Source of the DNA: Spisula solida
Lineage: Eukaryota > Mollusca > Bivalvia > Venerida > Mactridae
Direction of reading: 5' to 3'
Assembly: GCA_947247005.1 (NCBI GenBank)
Contig: OX365950.1
Span: 8,010,720-8,074,719, forward strand
Length of the DNA: 64,000 nt
The notes below the pieces were generated by a model. The model made no database searches and was not told the DNA's origin. It saw only the letters and a program-made list of their open reading frames with translations. Positions 10,924-22,900 of this stretch are shown here, piece by piece. Made by a program: the position numbers and the translations under genes. How positions within the stretch are numbered: position 1 is the first letter of the stretch; each line of letters begins with the position of its first letter.

Positions 10924-11064
10924 AGTAGCAATTTCTCATCCAGCTTGTATCAAATTCAAGTAGGCTCTCTTGGCAAATGGGAGAAAGCTTGTGTTTATAG
11001 TAGCAAATTTTCATCCAGCTTGTGTCAAGTTCATGTTGGCTCTCTTGGCAAATGGGAGAATACT
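10924..11064. repeat. 75-bp direct duplication
   Basis: Two adjacent copies starting AGTAGCA and containing CATCCAGCTTGT and GGCTCTCTTGGCAAATGGGA, at 10924 and 10999. Confidence 0.8.
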
Positions 11065-11089
11065 GGTGATCTGCATACAGTATGTATGC

Positions 11090-11354
11090 ACCTGGGATCC
11101 AACACCATGCAATATGTCTATGCTCCCCACAGCACCTGGGTTCCAACACCATACAATATGTCTGTGCTCCCCACAGCACCTGGGATCCTACACCATACAA
11201 TACGTCTATGCTCCCTGCAGCACCTGACATCCAACATCATACAATATATCTATGCTCCCCACAGTACCTGGGATCCAACACCATACAATATGTCTATGCT
11301 CCCCACAGCACCTTGGCTCCAACACCATACAATATGTCCATGCTCCCCACAGTG
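11090..11354. repeat. 44-bp minisatellite, 6 copies
   Basis: The unit contains CCTGGGATCCAACACCATAC, AATATGTCTATG and CTCCCCACAGCA. It creates overlapping open frames of 115-176 codons on the plus strand and shorter ones on the minus strand; because 44 is not a multiple of three the same motifs appear in every frame, so none is called as a gene. Confidence 0.9.
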
Positions 11355-11635
11355 CTTTGCCACAAATCACATGCTGCAAGTGAAGGAACAAACTTGTCTG
11401 TTGATGGTAAAGGAGAGCACAATGTGTAAGTCAGTATAAACCATGACATGACGTCTGTGCTGGAATGTTGCACATCTAGTCTCAGTATCTCAGTCTGGTA
11501 GAGGGGGTTTGTCTGTTTGCAGCATGTGAGAGGCATATTACTGACTTACAATAATAAGGTTCTAATTACAAAAATGTTATTTTGAGAAAACGGAAACACA
11601 TGAAACAAGTCATTAAGAATTGCAAGCAATACAGA

Positions 11636-11883
11636 AGTCCCCTACCGGTTTGAAGCCATTTTCAATGTTTCTGTTGCCATAGCAACCACAATTTTGGTCG
11701 GAATCTAAATAGTTTTGGACGTGCATTATCCCCTTATTGCCCCCTATCCACATACCAAGTTTCATAAACCTAGCTTGGAAACTGTTTGAGTTATGTCAGG
11801 ATCCAGATTTTTTGACGGACGGACTGACGGACGGACGGAGGGCAAACCTATAGTCCCCTCCGGTCAAAAACCCGTAGGGGACT
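11636..11883. mobile_element. MITE-like element with AGTCCCCTACC ends
   Basis: The left end AGTCCCCTACCGGT is the imperfect reverse complement of the right end ACCCGTAGGGGACT. A GACGGACGGA simple tract precedes the right end at about 11814-11840. An internal GTTGCCATAGCAAC palindrome sits at 11673-11686. It matches in style the short dispersed repeats common in bivalves. Confidence 0.75.
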
Positions 11884-11919
11884 AACAAGCACTCATCTGA
11901 GCAGTTTAGGCAGAATCAG

Positions 11920-12798
11920 TGTTTGTTATGATATGACCTTAATATTTGGTGTAGAGTTTACAAATACACACTTTATGGCCAGGTTTTATAAAGATGAGGT
12001 AAAAAATTAGACCTCTAGAGTATACACAACGTTTTTCTTTGATATGATCTGGTGACCTAGTTTATTGACCCAGATAATCCAGTTACAACATTGACCTAGA
12101 TTTTAAAGAGACAAAGAGTGTTACCAAGTTTCATAAGGATTAGACAAAAGGTGTGACCTCTGGAGTGTAAACAACATTTTTCTTGGATATGACCTTGTGA
12201 CCTAGTTTTTGACCCCAGATGACCCAGTTACAACTTGACCTATATTTCATAGAGAAAAACATTGTGACCAAGTTTCATAAAGATTAGGTTAAAAATGTGA
12301 CCTCTAGAGTGTTAACAAGGGTTTCCTTCCATGTGACCTGGTGACCTAGTTTTTTATTCCAGGTGACCCGGTTGCGAACTTGCTCTTTATTTTACAGAGA
12401 TACACATTGTGACCAAGTTTCATTAAGATCATATCAAACATGTGACCTCTAGAATGTTAACAAGGTTTTTCGTTGATTTGACCTAGTTTTTGACTCCAGA
12501 TGACCCAGTTACGAACTTGACCTAGATTTTATAGAGACGAACGTTGTGATTAAGTTTCATAAAGATTAGGTTAACAACGTGACCTCTAGAGTGTTAACAA
12601 TGTTTTTCTTTGATGTGACCTAGTGTTTGATCCCGGATGATCCAGATACAAACTTGACCTAGATGTCATAGAGACAAACATTGTGACCAAGTTTCATACA
12701 GATTAAGTGAAAACTGTGACTTCTAGAGTGTTAACATACCAATTGTTGACGATGGACGACGGACATAGGGTGATCACAATAGCTCACCTTGAAATGAT
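11920..12798 (-). repeat. second copy of the ~150-bp-unit dispersed repeat, inverted
   Basis: Same family as 7099-7992 in reverse orientation. About six units contain GTGACCTCTAGAGTGTTAAC, ACCAAGTTTCATAAAGATTA and GACCCAGTTAC. The copy runs out at its right end through GGGTGATCACAATAGCTCAC, the complement of the start of the first copy. Confidence 0.8.
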
Positions 12799-12870
12799 CA
12801 TTTCCGATTTTCATGAAAATATGTTTATAACATGTGCATTGCGGTGCAGATTCCAAATGATTCTTATAAG

Positions 12871-13494
12871 ACTGGAAGTGAAGTTGGTTTGACTGGTAGT
12901 GAAGTTGGTTTGATTGGAAGTGAAGTTGGTTTGATTGGAAGTGAAGTTGGTTTGATTGGAAGTGAAGTTGGTTTGACTGGTAGTGAAGTTGGTTTGATTG
13001 GAAGTGAAGTTGGTTTGATTGGTAGTGAAGTTGGTTTGACTGGTAGTGAAGTTGGTTTGACTGGTAGTGAAGTTGGTTTGACTGGAAGTGAAGTTGGTTT
13101 GACTGGTAGTGAAGTTGGTTTGACTGAAGATGATGTTAGTTTGACTGAAGATGATGTTGGTTTGACTGGAAGTGAAGTTGGTTTGATTGGAAGTGAAGTT
13201 GGTTTGACTGAAGATGATGTTAGTTTGACTGAAGATGATGTTGGTTTGACTGAAGATGATGTTTGTTTGACTAAAGATGATGTTGGTTTGACTGAAGATG
13301 ATGTTAGTTTGACTGAATATGATGTTTGTTTGACTAAAGATGATGTTGGTTTGACTGAAGATGATGTTGGTTTGACTGAATATGATGTTGGTTTGACTAA
13401 AGATGATGTTGGTTTGACTGAAGATGATGTTGGTTTAACTGAATATGATGTTGGTTTGACTGAAGATGATGGTGTTTTGATTGAAGATGATGTA
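12871..13494. repeat. 21-bp minisatellite, about 30 copies
   Basis: The plus-strand unit is ACTGGAAGTGAAGTTGGTTTG or ACTGAAGATGATGTTGGTTT plus G. The left half is almost all the first type (Gly-Ser-Glu-Val-Gly-Leu-Thr) and the right half mostly the second (Glu-Asp-Asp-Val-Gly-Leu-Thr), with a short alternation around 13150-13200. Since 21 is three times seven and units lack stops in two frames, 221-codon frames are open on both strands (12832-13497 plus, 12864-13529 minus). There is no sign of promoter, splice sites or a non-repetitive coding flank, so I annotate a repeat, not a gene. Confidence 0.93.
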
Positions 13495-13764
13495 TAACAA
13501 TCAGTTATCCTCCGCCTCAAAGTTGTCATTTCAGGTTAGTACTGGTCGATGACTTCATCTCCTATTGTTATAGTGTCAAACACATGTTTGTGCATTTGTG
13601 CACCTTGACTGTCATTGTAACAGCTTTATCATTGATAATTCCAGCTTTATCTGAGGTAGTACTGGCATGTAGTTAGAACAATACTACATAAATGTGCTGC
13701 TACACAGCTATGATAGCTTCACATATCTATATATCCATCAAAATTGTAAGCAACTGTGGAATAA

Positions 13765-13926
13765 GATACCCGAGTGCAATTCAATCTGCTAGATACCCGA
13801 GTGCAATTCAATCTGCTAGATACCCGAGTGCAATTCAATCTGCTAAATACCAGAGTGCAATTCAATCTGCTAGATACCAGAGTGCAATTCAATCTGCTAG
13901 ATACCCGAGTGCAATTCAATCTGCTA
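13765..13926. repeat. 27-bp minisatellite, exactly 6 copies
   Basis: The unit is GATACCCGAGTGCAATTCAA plus TCTGCTA; two copies carry CAG for CCG. The multiple-of-three period gives an open frame on both strands (83 and 66 codons), not interpreted as coding. Confidence 0.95.
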
Positions 13927-14779
13927 GATACCTAACAGCATAATTACAGTATTTACGTAATGTTCAATATCCCAATTTGTATGGAATGAGCAACAACAGA
14001 ACACAAGGTGTGGAATTGAAAATGAGCATTCATATTAGGTAAATGCCATAAACCCATATAGGAAACTATTTGTTTGTTCTAAAATGAAATAACTGCATGA
14101 ACAATCAATGCTGCATATGATATTTATTCATACAATCAAACCAGTATTAAAGACCACAAGCAAACACTACACATGCCGATCACTTCAGTCTTATTTTCAA
14201 AGACATTTACTGGTAACCTGTTAAGAGATACCAACTGTCAACAAAGACCAGTTTATCTGTTCCTGTTGATAGTTTTCACAGACAGGTTTGACTAACTTTA
14301 TATGTAGATGTACGAGATATTAAACCAAACAAACTAGAATTATCACTGTCGTGAACAGGGCCCCATGGTAGCATGTCGTAAGAGGGGTGAGGGGAGGAGT
14401 GTAGAAGTATAGTAAGGTTGCATAACTATCAGCGCTATAAGTTTCTGTACTCAGACACAATAACAAAGTCATATCTCAAACTTTCATGTGTTGATGCCTG
14501 AAATAAAGTAATTCACTCCCTTCTAAAATTCAATTAAAGTTGTTTGACAAGCGCAGGTTTAATTTCCTACATAGAAACCATGATGAACTTTGACTTTTAT
14601 AAAGTTTGGAAATATCTTTGACAGACTGATTCCCCTTAACACTTGCACACAAAACAAACAGATTAATGTAGTTCTGTTTTGTGTATTTCCATCTTGCAAA
14701 CAATATTGGCCGATCAGGAACAGGGCAATGTCAATGAAACCAATGTCATGATTTCATGAATTCAGTGTGCAATTTTAGT
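13927..14779. other. non-coding stretch
   Basis: No gene, tandem array or clear inverted repeat recognised. Confidence 0.5.
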
Positions 14780-15466
14780 CAAAAATTATTAAAGTTTTAA
14801 AGAGTTGTCGCCCTTTGCTAAAAATGTGTATATTGTTTTTGCTCCACATACATGTACTTATTGTCTTAGTCAATAGAAGTAAGTATAGCAAGTTTCATTT
14901 GAATATCTTGAACCATTTTTTAACTTTGACCAATGTTATAGTTTTTGAAGCTGAAAAGGGGCATAAGTCAAAATTGATCAAAGCTAGAGTTGTTGCACTT
15001 TGCTAAAGATAAGCGTATTATCACTGGCAATAGTTATAGCAAGTTTCATTTGAATATCTACTATCGTTGTGAAGTTACGAAGAAAAAAGATGAAAAATGA
15101 GTAAATTTGAATTTAACAAAGGGCCATAATTCTTCCAATATTGTAGCTAGAGAAATGTAACTTGCCATAAAATAGCGTACTGTATGTTTAAAATCTCAAG
15201 TTGATATCTTCAATGGTTTTCAAGTTATCAAGAAAAAAAGCTGAAAATTGATGAAAATTTGAATTTTACAAAGGGCCATAACTCTTCTAATATTGTAGCG
15301 AGAGTTATATAACTTGCCATAAAATAGCGTACTGTTGTTGTGAGCTTATGTTTGAAGTTTGAAGTCAATACCTATAATGGTTTTCAAGCAATTAAGAAAA
15401 AACTTGAAAAATGTGGACGGGCGGACGGACAGACGGACGGACAGGGCGATTACTATAGGGCCCTAA
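14780..15466 (+). repeat. dispersed repeat with tandem subunits and GGAC tract
   Basis: Three to four diverged subunits share GGGCCATAATTCTTC, AACTTGCCATAAAATAGCGT and AGTTTCATTTGAATATCT. The copy ends with a GGACGGACAGACGGACGGAC tract at about 15414-15446 and CTATAGGGCCCTAATTAC. The layout parallels the repeats at 54130-54852 and 11636-11883. Confidence 0.7.
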
Positions 15467-15672
15467 TTACAAACAACTACACAGAATGCTGAAGCAGAAT
15501 ACATTTATTACTCAGAAATAACAACAAACAATTCAACATACATAACATTGTACACACACAGCAGGTGTCTGCATGTGCTATACCACAGTAATGACATTCA
15601 TATTGTACAAATTAAAAGCCAGTTTCAGGTAGATATCAAATGTTATAGCAATCATTTATGAAAAAAAAACTT

Positions 15673-15836
15673 ATTCAGTCAGGTCACGGTACAATGACAC
15701 CCAATATACATTCATATACTATCACTTTCATGAGGACAAAATTAATGTTTTACTACACTATTTGTATACTGTCATATTAGTAGCGGCAACATTTTGCTTG
15801 CAAACAAACAGTGTCCTTGCATCGAGACCTGAATGT
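15673..15836. mobile_element. MITE-like element related to 8324-8471
   Basis: Left end TTCAGTCAGGTCACGGTACA and right end, complemented, GTACATTCAGGTCTCGATGC are inverted repeats; both continue into AATGACACC or AAGGACAC, as in the copy at 8324-8471. Confidence 0.6.
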
Positions 15837-16112
15837 ACAATGTTTTGAGAGATTACTAGCGCAGCGGACTTGACTCTTTAAGCTTTATTTATGCCTGGGA
15901 CAGGAGCTATCGGATAAATGTGAACTCTGTGAAGTCTTGGAATTTGAAACTTAAATACTTATGACTTGACTTTTTTTCTAAGATTATAAATACATTATAA
16001 AATCACATTAACAACTGTCAACAACAGAATCAAACCATAAAATATAAGCTTAGTATCTTCATAACAAAAACATGTTTTCAATATTTTGAAGCCTGCAAAA
16101 GCATGACACAGA

Positions 16113-16253
16113 GAATAATAGGTTAGTGCCGTGGATGAAAAAGTTTATCTGGCAAGCAGGAGGAATTTATCGGTTGAGCCATAGGCGAATCCGATAATTC
16201 CGCAGCCGAGCCGGATAAACTTTTACTTCATTCATGGCAATAACCTATTATTC
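16113..16253. repeat. 141-bp hairpin (foldback)
   Basis: The left arm GAATAATAGGTTAGTGCC and following bases to GTTTATC pair with the right arm GGCAATAACCTATTATTC and preceding GATAAAC. The stem continues inward, where GGAATTTATCGGTT pairs with the complement of AATCCGATAATTCC. Almost the whole element can fold on itself. It is CpG-richer than its surroundings. Confidence 0.75.
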
Positions 16254-16255
16254 TA

Positions 16256-16616
16256 TTTATCCAGTCGCTTAATCTGCTCAGTAAAGGGATCAAACTTGGG
16301 ACTATATTGTTACTCTTCCATTTACTAGCGTGCAACGTCACGTTCGTTCCGTGATGTCACGATAAACAACGACATCGGACATCTTGATAGGCGTCGTGTA
16401 GACGCAGGTAAGTCGAAGAATTTAACCGATAATGCACCAGCTCATTTAGGATAGGAAAACCTCACCCTCGGGTACGGATTTGCATCCGGCGACTCATATA
16501 AGATCATGTGGTAAGGTAACAGATTATCACTAGTCACATGACCAGGTGACTGATTAAAGCTAAGTTTAATCGGCACCTAGTTAACTGGCAGATTTTGCCG
16601 GAAGTGACTGGATAAA
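16256..16616. mobile_element. 361-bp element with TTTATCCAGTC inverted ends
   Basis: The left end TTTATCCAGTCGCTTAATC matches the complement of the right end, TTTATCCAGTCACTTCCGGC, over about 15 bp, with AATCTGC also shared just inside. It abuts the hairpin at 16113-16253, and the two may be parts of one composite element. Confidence 0.65.
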
Positions 16617-16822
16617 TTATTGTATGTGTAGTAGTCCCAGATACATGTGGCAGATTATGAGTTGTAAAGTAACATTTTTTCTGCATTTTTATTTGTCTAC
16701 AAGATGAACAGGATAGTTATACTTCAATAGTCTGTTGACCAACCAAGAAATGTTGTATTTAGCCAACATACACATAATACAAATTGACAATCTGGAAATA
16801 GATCTTGGAGATAGTAAGTACT

Positions 16823-17070
16823 GGCCCTGATCTCATGAATCATCTCAAATTGAGATTTTATTATAACTGCTCAAACCAGAGTCTCAGTTTAAGATAAATC
16901 TGAGCTTGAGTTTGAGCTGTTGAAATGTTACTGTAATAAACTCAGAATAATGTTTCTGTTTTGTGATGCCAGTTTTGAATCCAGCCGCTCATAAAATTAC
17001 CTCAAAGACACATGACAATATTTGAGATGAGACTTAGCCCAGGTTAAGATGATTCAAGAGATCATTCAAG
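16823..17070. mobile_element. foldback element of the GATCTC..CATCTCAA family
   Basis: The left end contains GATCTCATGAATCATCTCAA and the right end, complemented, GATCTCTTGAATCATCTTAA. It is related to the pair at 58215-58679. Confidence 0.6.
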
Positions 17071-17367
17071 GTTTCTTTTTGTATATCAAGCATATCTACA
17101 TAATAGTTGTTATTGAATACAAAGCTAAATAATACAATATTGCACAGATATGCCCACTTTGTGAGGATGAATAAACATGTTCACATCAAAGGCAACAACA
17201 TAATGAGACATTCAAGTACACATGTATTGTTACCAGAAATAAAACAACCTCATAATTATCAACAAACATTTTCTATGAGTCAAAATTACTTTCTCCACAT
17301 CCTGCCTTTGTAAGATTTTCTCCCAAGAACACAACTATTGTACATGTTATCATTTTGAATAACATTT

Positions 17368-17614
17368 CACTGGCTTAGAATGAGAAGGTCGTAAGTGCTA
17401 CTTACAACCTTATAAGACCTATACATATTGAAATCATCTGCATTACAAGGCACTTCTTACGAGCCTATTTCCATGAAAATCGGAACAGGTCATGTTGACC
17501 TAACTGAAGTTGAAAAAGCTTGTTTTTCCGTAAGTGAAGAGTAGTTTTCAGACAGTTTTTTGTTTTCTCAAATTAGCGTTTTGGTACTTACAACCTGCTC
17601 ATTCTAAGCCAGCG
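17368..17614. mobile_element. 247-bp MITE-like element
   Basis: The left end CACTGGCTTAGAATGAGAAG is matched by the complemented right end CGCTGGCTTAGAATGAGCAG, and both continue into GTCGTAAGTGC / GTTGTAAGTACC. Inverted ends are about 31 bp. No transposase. Confidence 0.8.
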
Positions 17615-19749
17615 ATTGCATTACTGTGTATAAATATCTAGTAATAAAAATAAACAAGCGAAAGTGAGACAATAGTTCATGTGAATCGTATTATTATCTA
17701 CATCAAACGCATCTGTAATACCATACAAAGGCTGATGATGAAGTATTGTCATATTGATGCAACAAAACTATCATGGTAACCAAACATATTACAATTTGAT
17801 GTTATAGTTGACCGCCATGTTTCAGCAGAAAGCTGACCAGTAAATACAGGCTATGCTCAGCATTTTTGTTTATTAAATACCTGGATAATAGCAAAGACAA
17901 GTTGGTCAATTATTTAGGAACCAATTAAAATTCTATTCAAGTTAAGAAAAATAATTATAGAATTTCAATGACAAGGTAGCATGATGCACACGAGGACCTG
18001 TTTTACTAAAGCAAATCATTGGTCAGTGACAATATCATTAAATATATAGAAAAAGCACATGAGGGAATTTACAACTAAACATTTTTGTTTGACACATGAA
18101 CTGGACAGATAAAGCAAATATAACGATTGTCATTATTTATAACAGTACATTTTGAATTTTTTTACTCGACTGTCTGCTGCAGGTATTATTTAACTACGGT
18201 AACACTATAACTGTTATTATATCAAATTCTGTACACAACCATATACCATATGAAACTCATTATTATCTGCACAAAAACCTCGGCTGTCACTCTTTTTTCG
18301 AACAAGTTCTCTCCCTCTACAGGCATTAGGAGGACTTGAATGTACACACAGATTTATAGCCAGTGTACTCGTTTAAATAGCACTGCACTTGATTCAGCCA
18401 GGCGTGTTGCAAGTGCATCAAATCGGTACGACGACAGGACGTGCAGATAGCCCGACTGACAGCATACAGGATATTCTGGTTCCCTAGTTCTATCAAAATA
18501 TCAGGAGCCGCAAAATGAGACACATTGATATTCCTTCACCTAGATAAGTTAGTACAATAAAGTCCTTATTTAGTAATGAATGTGTATAATATACCAAAAA
18601 GGAAATGGGAGTGAACAGGGAGACAATCATATGTTTAACAACATAGACCTGGAATGCAGAAATCTATTGTATAAATATATTAGACATCAACTAGATGAGT
18701 GCATTTACAATAGATTGTCACCAGTTTTCTCCCATTTCAAAATAGACTAAATACAATAACTTTATATAGTATAAGAAAGACATATAGAAAGGGGGAGAAC
18801 TCATGACATTCAATTGATCAAACATTTACACAGTGATCTCCCTTGCAGTAATAATTTAAGTGACAATAGCTTTGAAGAGTTTGTGAAATTATACAATTAC
18901 ACTAGCACATACACATACATGAATTTAACATGGTATTTTCAATACATAGATAAGTCATTTCCAATGACTTCTTTTAAATTATTAAATTGCACATACTCAT
19001 TTAAATCAATAAAGGACACAAAATGTTAAATGAAACTGTTCCATAAACATGTATCAATATAATACATGAACAAAAATGGTTTTGTACATTTAAATATTGG
19101 AGTTATACATACATATTACCACAGACAATCTATCTAACATAAATAAATCATTGTGTACTTGCACAAACAACATTATCATACATGAACACTCATTCAGCTA
19201 CAACAGATCTTCAGTATATCTTTAAAGGATTAAGTCCTGTACTGAAATAAATACATACCAAAGTTTATAATTCCTATGAAGACATAGACTTATGTTGATA
19301 CTTTTAATAAAGAGTTGCATGAAGTTGTGAAGTGTGGATCCATTTTACATATAGGAGAGTATCCAACCAGTTAAAAGTCGCAGGGTTTTGGACCCTCTGA
19401 ATCCACACACAAGCACAGGGTTTTGGACCCTCTGAATCCACACACAAGCACAGAGACATGGAAGTACCAAACATGGAGCATGACCAGTATTTTTAAATGT
19501 GAATATTCCATCATTGATGCCCTTATTAGAAACAATTGGCAGTATACAGAGATTTTCTACATTAATAATTTCCAACAATTAGGTTTTATCAGAGATTACA
19601 GATACGGATATTTCCACCAAAAGTTTGTCAATTATGAATTTCTGATATTTAGCATGTTTAGTATGCAGATATCTGTATCTGTAGCAAACAAAACATCACA
19701 CTACACTACACCAGCGTCTCATTGATTGGTCATATTTGTGGAATGTCAA
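17615..19749 (-). other. region downstream of TRIM; probable 3' UTR
   Basis: This lies just past the TRIM stop codon and so should contain its 3' UTR. The nearest minus-strand AATAAA hexamer I find is at 17869-17874; an ATTAAA variant occurs near 19306. Neither can be confirmed as the cleavage signal. A 35-bp exact direct duplication (GGGTTTTGGACCCTCTGAAT...) occurs at about 19383-19452. A 65-codon minus frame at 18326-18523 has no recognised domain. Confidence 0.4.
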
Positions 19750-19902
19750 TTATTGCAGGTACTTGTACACCTTGATACAATGATTGCCAGAGTCTGACAC
19801 TACCACGGTTCCTTCTGGTGTGATAGCTAGTCCTTGTGGACCATATAAGGGATCTGCTGATGTGTTCACATAACTTAGGAATGAACCGTTGCTGTCAAAC
19901 AC
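19750..19902 (-). CDS. TRIM2: TRIM2/3-like coding exon 4 (last NHL blade, stop)
   Basis: Acceptor TTCCAATTGCAG|GTG, phase 0. Encodes residues 732-781, starting [20 protein letters not shown] and ending CIKVYKYLQ, the characteristic TRIM2/TRIM3 C terminus, then TAA at 19750-19752. Confidence 0.95.
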   Translation of the reverse strand: MFDSNGSFLSYVNTSADPLYGPQGLAITPEGTVVVSDSGNHCIKVYKYLQ

Positions 19903-22900
19903 CTGCAATTGGAAACAATAGCATGTTTTGACATACAAAACATTTATAACATGATTAATAATAGAATTATAGTTAAGTTTATAGTTATTCATTTTAGGTT
20001 AATTGTGAAACAAGTTCTTACAACTTATATTAATCACTCTCAACACCTCATTCCTGATGGTATCCATCACCTATTTGGTATGAGAGAAAAAACCCTGTTT
20101 CCCTATTACGCTAAGTGTCAAGCAAGGGAATTATTGGCGCCATTTTATTTCGTCTTTGGTATGATATGTCCTGCTGCATGCATAAAGCGCTGGACCTCCT
20201 GCACTCGAAGCAGACACTACCGGCCAGTCTATCGAGGTATTGGATAAATAGATAAAGTGAAATATAACATACCTGTATTCTAGAATTTCCCCAATCAGCT
20301 ACCAGTATGTTCCCATATTCATCAACAGCGACCCCGGTTGGAGCATTGAACTGACCATTTCCTTCTCCGTTGGAACCGAAACAGAAGAGAAAGTTCCCTT
20401 CACAGTCAAACACTTTAATACAATGATTGTGGAAGTCTGACACGATTATATCATTATTTGCATTCACTGCAACATAATGTGGCCCCGCAAACTGATGGTC
20501 CCCGTTACCCCTTGATCCAAACTTTGACAACAATTTCCCATTGGATTGGAATATGAATATTGCACTACCCTTATTGTCTACAACTATAATATGGCCGTTT
20601 CTGTCCACAGCAATTCCTTTTGGTCCCAGTAATTTTCCTGTTCCGATTTTATTCAAATATTTTCCATCAGGGGAATAGATACTAATCCACTTATTATCAT
20701 AGTCAGCAATAAGATAGTTACCATTTAAGGTGGTAGCGACACCCGTGGGTCGTTGCATTTTACCTGCAACTCTTCCCGGCATTCCAAACTTTAACTTACA
20801 GTCCCCAGATAGAGTGAACACTTGCGCTACTTGATTATTACTGTCTGCAACAAGAATCTTATTGTCCACACAACAAATTCCTTGTGGATTGGTGAACTCT
20901 CCCTTATTTCGACCTTTGACCCCAACTCTCCACAAAAGGTCATCTTCTATAAGGTTGCTCTTTCTGTTTGAACCCGACCTTGAACTTGAAGGTCGTTTGG
21001 TACCTTTTTGTTTAATGGCTGCAGTTCTAGGAATTTTGGATGAACTTGTTGCCCCTTCTGCATGATCATCAACGCTGCAGTTTACAGCCTTGACCTTGAA
21101 GGGAGATCCTTTTATATGCCTACCAAATAACTTAATAAACATCATATAGTTATCTTCTCTTGGCAGCAAATAAACAAGTTCATAAGTACCATTCTGTTGG
21201 TCAGTGATTGCTGGAATAATTCTGTCTCCATTTGATGCTTGCAGCTCTGAATCAATCAGAGCTTGACCTACTTTCACTAATTCACCATGGTGAGCTTTAG
21301 TTGTTATGGTAATCACTGCTGGCTTATTGACAAAAGCGTGTTTGAGTCCTTCACCAGTTGCTGTAGTGTTATATGCTACAGCACTATTGTTCTTAACGTA
21401 ACCTAGGTTACCCAAGGACTTTTTCAGACCTTGGCAATGAGCGGTGTCGAAACCAACAAATTCATTTTCTTCAGGTTCACGTCTGATACTACCTATTCCA
21501 AACTCTTGAAGTTTACTAGCCATTTCTTTTCTCACTAAAAGAATTTCAGTATCGGTACCATGTTCAACAGTTTCTTCAGTAAATTCACAACATGTGTTCA
21601 TTTTGGTGATAGCATTTTCTATACTGTCTTTCTGTTTCATTAACACCTCCTGTTTCTTGTTATGTATGGTGTTCAGATCTTTCAACAATGTCGCCTTCCT
21701 ATCATTCATTAAACATACGAGTTCATCAAATGTTTCTGTTATTTTACCTTCCGTTATCTTAGTTTGACTAGTTAAGGATTGCATCACTTCTGCAATGTTA
21801 TTGATGGCCCCTTGTAGGAGAGGGATCTGTTCTCTGGCTCCTGTGATTAGATTGGCTAGTGTGGATTTATGTTCTTCGATGGCCTCACGAAGGGAGATAA
21901 TATTATGACTAATATGCTCCACTGTAGTGCAATCTTTACACACTCCCGTCTCACAGGACATACAGTAGAACTGAAACGAAAATAATCATATATAAATCAA
22001 TCATAATACCTTTATTTCTCAATAATTTTTCAGTTATATATTTAGGCAGATTCACCTAAACCATTTCTCCTAGATTGTACCAATTCCAATACTACCTCAC
22101 CCTTCCACAAAGAACAACTTCTCCACATGCGTAGGAATATCAACAAAGTTGTCAAATTGTAATGGAAGGGTATGTATGTCATGCCATGACGAGGGATCAA
22201 ACCCGGATCACAAGGCTACAAATCCAGTGCACTACCAACTAGACCACAGCCGCTGCTCAAGATATGTTTATAAGAAATAAGATCAACTTGGGGAGTAATC
22301 ATAATGATAACTCATCAGCATTTGGAACCTTTGGCAATAATGGTAACTGGCATTCAGAGCAATTGTTCAACTTGTTGCAAACATAAGCCATCATGATGTT
22401 ACAGTTGAGTTTGTTAAAGTTGTATGTCATACTGCATAGTCAAGGGATATTTTAGTATTTAGTGTTGATGTTCTTGCAAATTGTAATATTTCAGAGCATT
22501 TTGTCCATGTCCTGGAATGAAGCAGCTTCATTGCCTCAACTAGCTACCCATACAAGCAATAGTGTGGGATTTATTTTGTGATTAACTCTACTGATTATTC
22601 TCCCTACACCATTAATTTTGTCTTACATTTCTGGTTGAACATATACATTGTATATGAGAAAGTTGTCAGTCTATTGGGAACAGAACATGTACTAAGGCAC
22701 TGTAATTACAATATATAAGCCATGAATATTCCATAGATAAGGGAATGTCTCAATGCTGAAGCTTACCAATGTAATCAATGGCAAATGTTGATATCTAAAA
22801 CACACATATACATCAGCCACTTCACTTTTTTCAAAAGGAGAGACATATGACACAATAAGGCAAAGATGTAAAAATGAATAAATATTTAAAATGATTGTTA

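Noticed and set aside
10805..11536. Several frames of 60-176 codons on both strands
   Set aside because: They follow the 40-bp, 75-bp and 44-bp repeats and show the same words in every frame.
12832..13529. 221-codon open frames on both strands
   Set aside because: They coincide with the 21-bp minisatellite; a seven-codon period without stops explains both, and there is no unique coding flank or splice context.
18326..18523. 65-codon minus frame downstream of TRIM
   Set aside because: No domain, no neighbouring exon and no clear splice sites; it more likely lies in the 3' UTR.
20111..20272. C-terminal extension of the TRIM frame past residue 731
   Set aside because: A consensus donor CAG|GTATGT at 20273 and a matching acceptor at 19903 show that this is intron; the extension lacks NHL sequence.
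22190..22262. Functional tRNA gene on the minus strand
   Set aside because: A- and B-box-like blocks are present but acceptor-stem halves do not pair; a SINE head fits better. The same holds for 24497-24570.
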